Assembly (NCBI RefSeq): GCF_006782915.1 | Contig: NZ_VCNP01000043.1 | Coordinates: forward strand, 248,001 to 312,000 | Direction of reading: 5' to 3' | Length of the DNA stretch: 64,000 bases | Origin: Streptomyces calvus | Lineage (GTDB): Bacteria > Actinomycetota > Actinomycetes > Streptomycetales > Streptomycetaceae | Notes under the pieces: generated by a model | The model's database searches: none | What the model was told of the DNA's origin: nothing | The model's input: only the letters and a program-made list of their open reading frames with translations | Part shown: in pieces, positions 46,289-53,234 of the stretch | Layout of the letters: each line of letters starts with the position of its first letter | Numbering within the stretch: position 1 is the stretch's first letter | Translations under genes and position numbers: made by a program

Positions 46289-47350
46289 TCACACGCTCGT
46301 GTCGGCGGGAGAGACGGCGTCGGCCGCGTCGCCGGTACGGCGCCTGCGGACCGCCCAGAACACGCCGGTGCCGGCGACGACCGTGACGCCGACGCCGATC
46401 ACTCCGGCCAGGCCGCCGGAGAGGCGGGCGTCGTCGACGTCCTCGACGCCGTAGTCGGCCAGCGGGGAGTCGGCGATCGCGTGCTCCTCGGCCTTCTGGT
46501 CGATGCCGTGGTCGGTGGCGACCTTCTCCAGGCCGTCGGGGTCGGCGGAGGCGTAGAAGCTGACGAAACCGGCGAGGACCAGCGAGGCGGCCAGGCCGGT
46601 GATCCACACGGTGCGCGAGGAGCGGGCGGCGGCCGGTGCGGGCTCCGGCGCGGCCTGCGGGGCGTCGACCAGTTCGCCGTTGACCCGCAGCTTGAGCCGC
46701 TGCTTCAGCCCGCGCGCCCCGTGCACCAGGTCCGGGCGGACGGCGATGACCGCGCCGACGGTCAGGGCGGTGATCACCGCCTCGCCGATGCCGATGAGGA
46801 CGTGCACGCCCACCATGGCCGTGGCGACCTTGCCGATCGAGACGTCGGCGGTGCCGCCGACCGCGTAGAGCAGCGTGAAGACGAGCGCGGAGGCCGGGAC
46901 GGAGACCAGCGCGGCGACGAACGACGCGACGGTCACCGAGCGGCGGGTGCGCGGCAGCACCGTCACCAGGCCCCGGAAGAGCGCGTAGGCGACGACGGTG
47001 GTGACGATCGCCATGTCGGTGATGTTCACGCCGAGCGCGGTCAGCCCGCCGTCGGCGAACAGGACGGCCTGCATCAGCAGGACGACGGAGACGCACAGGA
47101 TCCCGGTGAAGGGGCCCACGAGGATCGCGGCGAGGGCGCCGCCGAGCAGATGGCCGCTGGTTCCCGCAGCGACGGGGAAGTTCAGCATCTGCACGGCGAA
47201 GATGAACGCCGCCACCAGTCCGGCCAGCGGTGCCGTCGCCTCGTCGAGCTCGCGGCGCGCGCCGCGCAGGCTCACGGCGATCGCGCCGGCGGCGACCAGT
47301 CCGGCCGCGGCGGACACGGGGGCGTTGATGAATCCGTCGGGTGCGTGCAC
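46289..47350 (-). CDS. nikMN: ECF nickel/cobalt transporter substrate-binding fusion (NikMN)
   Basis: This 353-residue protein fuses NikM/CbiM with the NikN/CbiN domain. The metal-binding N terminus MHAPDGFIN is exact; the M domain has about seven helices (LAGLVAAFIFAVQMLNFPVAAGTSGHLLGG ...). The N-like part follows (two helices around ADPDGLEKVA). Without bound riboswitches or cobalamin genes nearby, and with a Nur-like box upstream, nickel is the more likely ion. GTG 47350 follows TATCAT (47357-47362) by 6 nt on the minus strand, so it is leaderless. Confidence 0.9.
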   Translation of the reverse strand: MHAPDGFINAPVSAAAGLVAAGAIAVSLRGARRELDEATAPLAGLVAAFIFAVQMLNFPVAAGTSGHLLGGALAAILVGPFTGILCVSVVLLMQAVLFADGGLTALGVNITDMAIVTTVVAYALFRGLVTVLPRTRRSVTVASFVAALVSVPASALVFTLLYAVGGTADVSIGKVATAMVGVHVLIGIGEAVITALTVGAVIAVRPDLVHGARGLKQRLKLRVNGELVDAPQAAPEPAPAAARSSRTVWITGLAASLVLAGFVSFYASADPDGLEKVATDHGIDQKAEEHAIADSPLADYGVEDVDDARLSGGLAGVIGVGVTVVAGTGVFWAVRRRRTGDAADAVSPADTSV

Positions 47351-47356
47351 CGTTCG

Positions 47357-47362
47357 ATGATA
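47357..47362 (-). promoter_or_regulatory. -10 box of the leaderless nikMNQO promoter
   Basis: On the minus strand TATCAT is followed by 6 nt and then the GTG start, the usual leaderless arrangement. Confidence 0.6.
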
Positions 47363-47370
47363 GGGGGCTG

Positions 47371-47387
47371 TTGCAAGCCATTCGCAA
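47371..47387 (-). promoter_or_regulatory. Nur-like (nickel-dependent Fur) box upstream of nikMN
   Basis: On the plus strand TTGCAA-gccat-TCGCAA, matching the Streptomyces Nur box tGCaa-N5-ttGCaa with one mismatch in the outer base. It lies at about -21 to -37 from the presumed transcript start, where bound Nur would block RNA polymerase. Nickel-loaded Nur represses nickel uptake genes. Confidence 0.65.
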
Positions 47388-47499
47388 GAGCGAGGGGCTT
47401 GTCTTGACCGGACCCTTATCTCGCATGTGATATGCGCCTCCCGGACGCAGAGATTCCGGAATGGAGGCAGGATGGGACCGGGGGGTGGGTATACGGCTT

Positions 47500-47518
47500 A
47501 CATGCCTTTCGGGCATGT
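47500..47518 (+). promoter_or_regulatory. Inverted repeat in the ssgE leader
   Basis: ACATGCC-tttcg-GGCATGT is a perfect 7 bp inverted repeat ending 24 nt before the ssgE ATG; it may be an operator or an mRNA hairpin. Confidence 0.4.
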
Positions 47519-47542
47519 TGACGCAGCGTAAGGGGCCCACCG

Positions 47543-47905
47543 ATGTCCGTAGTCGAACAGTACGCGCGAGTCCACGTCCTCACGGACGCGGATCCCCTGC
47601 TGGAGGACCGCGGGGCCGTCTCCGTGGTGCTGCGGTACGACCCCGAGACCGACCCCCGGTGCGTGCGCGTGGGCCTGCCCGGCCCGGTGGCCCGCGAATG
47701 GACCGTCGAGCGGGACCTGCTGGAGCAGGGCCTGCGCGCCCCCGCGGGCAGCGGCGCGATACGCGTCTGGCCGTGCGGCCGGGTACAGGCCGTGGTGGAG
47801 TTCCACACCGGGCACGGCGTGTCCGTGGTGGAGTTCGAGATGAAGACGCTGGCCCGGTTCCTGCGGCGGACGCACGCCGCCGCAGCGGAACCGGTGCCCC
47901 ACTGA
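47543..47905 (+). CDS. ssgE: SsgA-like sporulation/cell-division protein SsgE
   Basis: A 120-residue SsgA-like protein (SALP). Family segments are YDPETDPRCVRVGLPGPVAREWTVERDLLEQGL and IRVWPCGRVQAVVEFHTGHGVSVVEFEMKTLARFLRRTHAAA. SALPs guide septum and spore maturation in Streptomyces. The neighbourhood (two penicillin-binding proteins convergent downstream) matches the ssgE locus, where the protein is linked to spore separation. AAGGGG lies 8 nt before the ATG. It converges on the first PBP gene with a 10 bp gap. Confidence 0.85.
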   Translation: MSVVEQYARVHVLTDADPLLEDRGAVSVVLRYDPETDPRCVRVGLPGPVAREWTVERDLLEQGLRAPAGSGAIRVWPCGRVQAVVEFHTGHGVSVVEFEMKTLARFLRRTHAAAAEPVPH

Positions 47906-47915
47906 CCCCTGCGGC

Positions 47916-49592
47916 TCAGCCGCCGTTCTTCAGCAGCGCCGCCACGATCGGCCCGGCCGTCGAGCCGCCGTGACCGGCCGCCTGCACCACACCGGCCGCG
48001 GCCAGGTCCCCGCGGTACGCGGTGAACCAGCCGTTGGGCTTCTTCTGCCCGTCGACCTCGGCCGACCCGGTCTTCGCGCCGGTCTGACCGCCCACCCCGG
48101 CCATCGCCTCCGCGGCCGTGCCGTAGGCCGCCGTGTACGACATCAGCTCCCGCAGCTGCGCGAGCGTGCCGGACGACAGGGTGCGCGAGGCCGTCGCCAG
48201 CGTGCGCCCGTCGACCTCCGGCGACACCAGGTACGGCTGGCGGAAGACACCGGACTGGACCGTCGCCGACACCGACGCCATGTTCAGCGGGTTCATCCGC
48301 ACCCCACCCTGGCCGATCAGCGAGGCCGCCATCGGCGCCGCCGACTGCACCGGCACCGAGCCGTCGAACGTCGGCACGCCGACCTGCCAGTTGTTCATCG
48401 ACAGCCCGAACACCTGCTGGGCCTGCTTGGTCAGGTCGTCGTTCTTCAGCTCGGGCGCCTGGCTGATGAAGGCCGTGTTGCAGGACCGCGCGAAGCTCGC
48501 CTTGAAGGTGCCGTCCTTGATCTCGAACTTGTCGTCGTTCTGGAACTTCCAGCCGCCGTAGCTGAAGTACTTCGGGCACGGGTGCTTCTCGTCCATGGAG
48601 GCGAGACCCTTCTCGATCAGCATCGAGGAAGTGATCACCTTCATCGTGGAGCCCGGCGCCAGCGAACCCTGGAACGCGACGTTGAAGCCGTGCGAGGAGT
48701 TCGCCACCGCGAGTATCTCGCCGGTCGACGGGCGCACCACCACCACCGACGCCCGCTCCTTGCGGGCCACCTGCTCCTCGGCGGCCGCCTGCAGGGACGG
48801 GTTCAGCGTGGTCTTCACCGTGCCCGGCGTGCCCTCGCTCAGCTCCAGCAGCGTCTTGTCGGACAGCTTCGCCTTCTGCGACTCCTTGCCGCGCACCACC
48901 CGCAGCTCGACGCCGGCCTCGCCGCCCGCCTTCTCGCCGTACTTCTCCCGCAGCCCGTCCAGCACCGAGCCCAGCGACGGGTACTTCTCGGTGGTCAGCT
49001 CGCCGCCGTCCCGGTCCAGCGCCTTGACCGGCGGGGTGCCCGACTCGCCGGTGACCAGCTTGTCGCCGTCCTTCAGGTCGGGGTGCACGACCTGAGGCCG
49101 CCAGGCCACCCGCGGCTCGCCGTCCCCGGCCCGGCGCACCACGGTCAGCGCGCTGTCGTACGCCAGCGGCTTGCTGACGTCCTCGTACGACACCGTGCCC
49201 TTGACGGAGAACGGCACCTTGCCGCCGGAACGGGCGCCGGCGGTGAGGGTGACGTCCTTCACGCCGGCGTCCTTGGCGTAGGCGGTGAGCAGGGCGGCGG
49301 CGGCCTTCGGGTCGTCGGTGACCGCGGCGGCCTCGCTCACCTTCCCGGACTGCCAGGCGGTGAGGAAGCGCTCGGCCGTGCCGGTGACCTCGACGGCGGA
49401 CAGCGGGCCGGTCCTGACGTCCTCCTCCTGCTGCGCGGAGGTCGTCCGCGTGCCGTCCTCGGCGGCGGCACCGCCACCGCCGAGCAGCGCGTAGGCGCCG
49501 AAACCGGCACCGCCGACGACCACGGCGATCACTCCGCCGAGCACGGCGGGTCTCGTCTTCCGCCGCTCACCGGCGTGCCCTCTGTTCCCCAC
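47916..49592 (-). CDS. Class B penicillin-binding protein with MecA N-terminal domain (copy 1)
   Basis: A 558-residue transpeptidase: membrane helix (about 17-40; AVLGGVIAVVVGGAGFGAYALL), an NTF2-like MecA_N domain (AVEVTGTAERFLTAWQSGKVSEAAAVT...), a dimerisation region and the penicillin-binding domain with PGSTMK (active Ser), RSCN and AKTGSAE motifs. It cross-links peptidoglycan and is placed with ssgE and a paralogue, which suggests sporulation-specific wall synthesis. GTG 49592 has GAGGAA 10 nt upstream. Confidence 0.93.
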   Translation of the reverse strand: MGNRGHAGERRKTRPAVLGGVIAVVVGGAGFGAYALLGGGGAAAEDGTRTTSAQQEEDVRTGPLSAVEVTGTAERFLTAWQSGKVSEAAAVTDDPKAAAALLTAYAKDAGVKDVTLTAGARSGGKVPFSVKGTVSYEDVSKPLAYDSALTVVRRAGDGEPRVAWRPQVVHPDLKDGDKLVTGESGTPPVKALDRDGGELTTEKYPSLGSVLDGLREKYGEKAGGEAGVELRVVRGKESQKAKLSDKTLLELSEGTPGTVKTTLNPSLQAAAEEQVARKERASVVVVRPSTGEILAVANSSHGFNVAFQGSLAPGSTMKVITSSMLIEKGLASMDEKHPCPKYFSYGGWKFQNDDKFEIKDGTFKASFARSCNTAFISQAPELKNDDLTKQAQQVFGLSMNNWQVGVPTFDGSVPVQSAAPMAASLIGQGGVRMNPLNMASVSATVQSGVFRQPYLVSPEVDGRTLATASRTLSSGTLAQLRELMSYTAAYGTAAEAMAGVGGQTGAKTGSAEVDGQKKPNGWFTAYRGDLAAAGVVQAAGHGGSTAGPIVAALLKNGG

Positions 49593-49724
49593 TGCTGTCC
49601 GTTCCTCCGCTGATCGCCGGGCCCTCGGATCCCCTCCGGGGCCCTCGTGGCCCCTGGGGCGCGCAGGGCGCCGTGTGCGCAAACGTCGGCACCACCCTAG
49701 AGTCCCGCTCCGGACCGGGCGCGA

Positions 49725-51356
49725 TCAGCTGCCCGCTCGTAGCACGGCTGCGACAATCGGACCGGCCGCGTCGCCGCCGTGGCCGCCCTGCTGGGCCATG
49801 GCCGCCGCCGCGACATCGTTGCGGAAGCCGGTGAACCAGCTGTCCGAGGTGGCCTTGCCGTCGACCTCCGCACTGCCGGTCTTCGCGCCGATGTCGCCGC
49901 TCAGCCCGGTCATGGCGTCCCGGCCGGTGCCCTGCGTGGCGGTGAGCCGCATCATCTGCTTCAGCTGGGCGGCGGTGTCCGCCCGCAGACCGTCGGCCTG
50001 CCGCAACTGCCGGCCGTCGAGCTCGGGCGGGACCAGGTAGGGCTGGCGGAAGGCTCCCGTGATGGCGGTGGCCGTCACCGACGCCATGGTGAGCGGGTTC
50101 ATCTGCACCTGGCCCTGGCCGATCGCGTTCGCCGCGCGGTCCGGGCCGCCGGAGGCCGGAACGCTGCCGTCGAAGGAGGCGATGCCCGTCTTCCAGTCGC
50201 CGCGGCCGAGCCCGAACCGCTGCTCGGCCTCCTGGGTGAGCGAGGCGTCGGTGAGCGGCTGCTCGTCGATGAGCTTGATGAAGGCCGTGTTGCAGGAACG
50301 CAGGAAGCTGTTGGCGAGGGTGGCGCCCTCGTCCGGCTGCATGCCGGTGAGGTTCTTGAAGGTCTGGCTCTGCCAGGTGGCGGTGGGCGGGCAGGGCGCC
50401 GGGCCGTTCATCGAGGTCACGCCGTTGTCGATGAGCATGGCCGCGGTGACGATCTTCATGGTGGAACCGGGGGCGACCTGGCCCTGGAAGGCCGCGTTGA
50501 ACCCGTCCTCGCGGTGGTTGGCCACCGCCAGCACCTCACCGGTGCTCGGCTTCACCGCCACCACCGACGACTCGGCGAACCGCCGCACCGCCCGCTCCGC
50601 CGCGTCCTGCACCGCGGCACCGATCGTGGTGCGCAGCCGGCCCGGCTTCCCCTCGGCGAGGGTCAGCAGCGGCGTGTCGGCGGTCTCGTCCGCGTGCTTG
50701 ATCACCAGTTCGACACCGGGAGTGCCGCCCGCCTGCTCCCCGTACTTCTCGCGCAGGGTGTCCAGCACCGGGCCGAGCGAGGGGTACTTCTCCTTCGTCA
50801 GCACCACGCCGTCGCGGTCCACCGCCTCGATGGGCGGCTGCGCGGACTCCCCGGTGACGAGCGTGTCGCCCTCCTTCAGGTCCGGGTGGACGACGGACGG
50901 CTCCCAGTCGACCAGCGCCCGCCCGGTCGTCCGCCCGCGCACCACGGTCAGCTCGCTCGCGTAGCTCAGCGGCTTCGACGTCCCGTCGTAGCGGACGGTC
51001 GCCTTCACGGTGAACGGCACGGTCGTGCCGGTGACCTTGCCCGGCGTGATCCGCACCGCCCCGATGCGGGCGTCCTCGCCGTACCCCGTCAGCAGCGCGC
51101 CGGCCTCCTGCGCGTTGTCCGTGTACGACGCCGCCCCGGCCCCGTCCCCCTTCTCCCACGCCGCGAAGAACGCCTCGCTGGTCGCGCGGACCTCGTCCGC
51201 GCCCGGCGGCCCGGATCTCTTCGTCTCCGCCGCGCCCGCGCCGCCTGACCCGCCACCGCTCACGGCGGAGACGATGTTGTACACCCCGTAGCCAGCGCCG
51301 CCCACCATCACGGCGAACACCCCGCCGACGACGGCGACCTTGACCCCCTTGCCCAT
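49725..51356 (-). CDS. Class B penicillin-binding protein with MecA N-terminal domain (copy 2)
   Basis: A 543-residue paralogue of the preceding gene with the same layout: membrane helix (VAVVGGVFAVMVGGAGYGVYNIV), MecA_N domain (TSEAFFAAWEKGDGAGAASYTDNAQEAGALLTGYG...), PGSTMK, RSCN and AKTGSAEVDG. The two share many identical runs, so they arose by tandem duplication. ATG 51356 has GGAGGGG 8 nt upstream, and a TGAAC-AC-GTTCA palindrome (51394-51405) lies about 40 nt further upstream. Confidence 0.93.
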   Translation of the reverse strand: MGKGVKVAVVGGVFAVMVGGAGYGVYNIVSAVSGGGSGGAGAAETKRSGPPGADEVRATSEAFFAAWEKGDGAGAASYTDNAQEAGALLTGYGEDARIGAVRITPGKVTGTTVPFTVKATVRYDGTSKPLSYASELTVVRGRTTGRALVDWEPSVVHPDLKEGDTLVTGESAQPPIEAVDRDGVVLTKEKYPSLGPVLDTLREKYGEQAGGTPGVELVIKHADETADTPLLTLAEGKPGRLRTTIGAAVQDAAERAVRRFAESSVVAVKPSTGEVLAVANHREDGFNAAFQGQVAPGSTMKIVTAAMLIDNGVTSMNGPAPCPPTATWQSQTFKNLTGMQPDEGATLANSFLRSCNTAFIKLIDEQPLTDASLTQEAEQRFGLGRGDWKTGIASFDGSVPASGGPDRAANAIGQGQVQMNPLTMASVTATAITGAFRQPYLVPPELDGRQLRQADGLRADTAAQLKQMMRLTATQGTGRDAMTGLSGDIGAKTGSAEVDGKATSDSWFTGFRNDVAAAAMAQQGGHGGDAAGPIVAAVLRAGS

Positions 51357-51393
51357 CGGGCGATCCCCTCCCCGCCGGACCCCCCGCATCTTC

Positions 51394-51405
51394 TGAACAC
51401 GTTCA
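51394..51405. promoter_or_regulatory. Palindrome upstream of PBP copy 2
   Basis: TGAAC-AC-GTTCA, a 5+2+5 inverted repeat about 38 nt before the start codon. Possible operator; no regulator assigned. Confidence 0.3.
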
Positions 51406-51614
51406 AAAAGTCCGGCGGCTGAGCACTCTATGCGCCGCGTGCGACGACCGGGGAGGCCGTGTCCGTTTGTTGTCCGAAGAGAGACCCTGCTCCGGCGGCC
51501 CGGAGAACAGGACGGAACGGCTGGCGCGCCACGTCCGGAGCCTGACTCCGGCCGGGCCTCCGACTGCGAGCCGGGCAGCACCTGTCGCCTGCCCTGCGCC
51601 GGAATCGAGACCCC

Positions 51615-52082
51615 CTACGCCTCTTGGTCGTCCTCCATGGCCAGGAGGTCCATGGTCATGTGAGAAGAGCAGAGACGCCCTGTGAGATCGGAAATGCTGG
51701 CGCGCAGATAGGGGTATACGGCTGCGATCGCAGTCGTACGTCCGAACGCGTTCACCGCTTCCGCGCTGAACGCCTCCTCGGCGTTTCCGGCACTCGACAC
51801 ATCGAAGATGACGCCTACCTCGGTGCAAAGGTAGAGGGCGTCTTTGTTGTTCTTCCCCTTGACCGTGAACTCGTGCTTGAAGCGATACATCAAGCTGTCC
51901 TCCGTGAGTCCGACGGTCACGGAGGAGTTCAGCTCGTTGATCGGGGTGAGTTCCTCCGCTGCTTCCGCGTCGAGGACTTTGCCGTGAAGCTCCAGGATGC
52001 TGATGTCGCTCAGCCGGGCGTAAGTGCCCACCGACGCGGATTGCTCCCGCTCCGCCTTCGAGACCTGGATCACGAATGGCAT
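51615..52082 (-). CDS. SecB-like chaperone of a putative toxin-antitoxin-chaperone set
   Basis: A 155-residue protein with a SecB-like pattern: N-terminal strand region YARLSDISILELHGKV, strands around LMYRFKHEFTVKGKN and ALYLCTEVGVIFDV, and the C-terminal helix with FGRTTAIAAVYPYLRASISDLTGRL, close to the YPY(I/L)R..(I/V)..LT.RLG motif of SecB-like TAC chaperones (compare M. tuberculosis Rv1957). SecB itself is not a housekeeping gene of actinobacteria, so a solitary SecB-like protein beside an antitoxin-like gene is telling. It starts 11 bp after the HTH gene stop. Codon use is less GC-rich than in neighbours, suggesting transfer. Confidence 0.72.
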   Translation of the reverse strand: MPFVIQVSKAEREQSASVGTYARLSDISILELHGKVLDAEAAEELTPINELNSSVTVGLTEDSLMYRFKHEFTVKGKNNKDALYLCTEVGVIFDVSSAGNAEEAFSAEAVNAFGRTTAIAAVYPYLRASISDLTGRLCSSHMTMDLLAMEDDQEA

Positions 52083-52093
52083 GGTCAGTCACC

Positions 52094-52747
52094 TCACCCT
52101 GACTTCGAGGACGGAACGGGCTCCCGCTGTACAACCGGACCAGGGACGTTCCAGGACGAAACCCATGCCTCCGTTGCATGGCGCGACCGGCGGCGCGGCT
52201 CGCTGTGGATCGCCTCCGAAGCGGTGATCTCGAAGAATTCCGTGCGGACGTGCTGATCGCGCGGCATGGTGGCCCAGCGGAGAATCCACGCGTCCACTAC
52301 GGCGCACTCGTCCTTGCTCAAGTAGCGCTCGGTGTCACCTTCCCCTGGAAGGTTGATCCTCAGCCATTCGTTCACGGTGCCCCACTCCCAAATACGCTTG
52401 CCGTTCGGGGCCCCTGAGGGGGTGGGGAATGCCATTCCTTTGCGTCGCTCACCCGCGATCAGTTGCCGGATGCTCTCCCGGCTGCGGCCGATTCTGCGGG
52501 CGATCTCTGCGGCGTCCACCAGGTCGCGGTCCGTTCGGCGGGGCGTGGCACCGACCTTGTCCTTCAGTTCCATTACGGCGCATTGAGCGGCACTGATGCC
52601 GTTTCGGTGGCCATCCATGTAGATCGTGACCAGCCAGCGGCCGAACGACTCGGCGAGGAGCCCGTCGAAGTGCTCGTAGAAGGCCGCTTCCAGAGCCTCA
52701 CGGTCGGTCGGCGGGTCCACCTCGAACCTGAGAGCGTAAGTCGTCAT
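52094..52747 (-). CDS. HTH protein, candidate antitoxin with C-terminal tail
   Basis: A 217-residue protein: an N-terminal ~70 residue ferredoxin-like region (TTYALRFEVDPPTDREALEAAFYEHFDGLLAESFGRWLVTIYMDG), a helix-turn-helix (about 75-130; DLVDAAEIARRIGRSRESIRQLIAGERRKGMAFPTP ... WEWGTVNEWLR) and a 90 residue C-terminal extension with aromatic motifs (DAWILRW, EAWVSSW). In known TAC systems such extensions (chaperone-addiction domains) bind the SecB-like partner. GGGGGAG lies 7 nt before ATG 52747. Two inverted repeats sharing GTCAA half-sites flank its promoter. Confidence 0.7.
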   Translation of the reverse strand: MTTYALRFEVDPPTDREALEAAFYEHFDGLLAESFGRWLVTIYMDGHRNGISAAQCAVMELKDKVGATPRRTDRDLVDAAEIARRIGRSRESIRQLIAGERRKGMAFPTPSGAPNGKRIWEWGTVNEWLRINLPGEGDTERYLSKDECAVVDAWILRWATMPRDQHVRTEFFEITASEAIHSEPRRRSRHATEAWVSSWNVPGPVVQREPVPSSKSG

Positions 52748-52777
52748 CGGCAACTCCCCCCGCTGTCGATGGAACCT

Positions 52778-52793
52778 GTTGACAGTCGTCAAC
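52778..52793 (-). promoter_or_regulatory. Operator at the start of the HTH-SecB-like transcript
   Basis: GTTGAC-AGTC-GTCAAC is a perfect 6+4+6 inverted repeat about 30 nt before the HTH start codon. On the minus strand a -35 TTGACG (52817-52822) and -10-like TACCGT (52792-52797) precede it with a 19 nt spacer, so the repeat covers the likely transcript start. Confidence 0.6.
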
Positions 52794-52817
52794 GGTACGG
52801 TACCCCGTCCGAGAGCC

Positions 52818-52851
52818 GTCAAGCGGGATGTCAGGCGTCCGGGCGCTTGAC
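52818..52851. promoter_or_regulatory. Second inverted repeat with shared half-site at the toxin 3' end
   Basis: GTCAAGCG / CGCTTGAC form a perfect 8 bp inverted repeat with an 18 nt gap. It overlaps the toxin stop codon and the -35 of the next promoter, so it could end the toxin transcript or serve as an operator. Confidence 0.5.
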
Positions 52852-53091
52852 ACTGCGGGGGTCGTCATCGGGCAGTGGGCAGGTACGAGCTTCACGCAGG
52901 AGGTCGCGAGCATGTCGCTCCGAGACCCTTGGTGTCCCGTGCACGGAGATGCGGTGGCAGCCGGCGTCACAGGTCAGGAGTCCCCAATGGCCTCCCTTGT
53001 ACAAGTGCCAGCCGCCGCGTGCCATGATCGCGACCAGGGCTTCCCGGATCACCTTGTCCTTGTGGCTGCCCGGCCGTAGCTCTTCCCCCAC
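52831..53091 (-). CDS. HicA-like small toxin candidate
   Basis: An 86-residue protein: SHKDKVIREALVAIMARGGWHLYKGGHWGLLTCDAGCHRISVHGTPRVSERHARDLLREART. The G-G-H-W pattern (His35) matches the catalytic His position of HicA mRNA interferases (G-S-H), and the short dsRBD-like layout (strand-strand, G-T-P turn, helix) is that of HicA. GTG 53091 has GGGGGA 6 nt upstream; the TTG 53115 start is less likely. It is transcribed first, 83 bp before the HTH gene. Toxicity is inferred only. Confidence 0.6.
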   Translation of the reverse strand: MGEELRPGSHKDKVIREALVAIMARGGWHLYKGGHWGLLTCDAGCHRISVHGTPRVSERHARDLLREARTCPLPDDDPRSVKRPDA

Positions 53092-53234
53092 CCACCGTCC
53101 CCCTGGCGCGCGCAAAAGTTACAAGCTTCGGCTCCAGTATGACGGCCGGCCGCACTGAGCCAACGGCCTTGGCGCTTCGGCCTGTTGACCACCGAATACG
53201 CGGGAGAAACGCAGCGGACGGCGGACCCGCCCGG

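Noticed and set aside
51391..51408. LexA (SOS) box upstream of PBP copy 2
   Set aside because: GAAC and GTTC are separated by 2 nt rather than the 4 nt of the actinobacterial LexA consensus.
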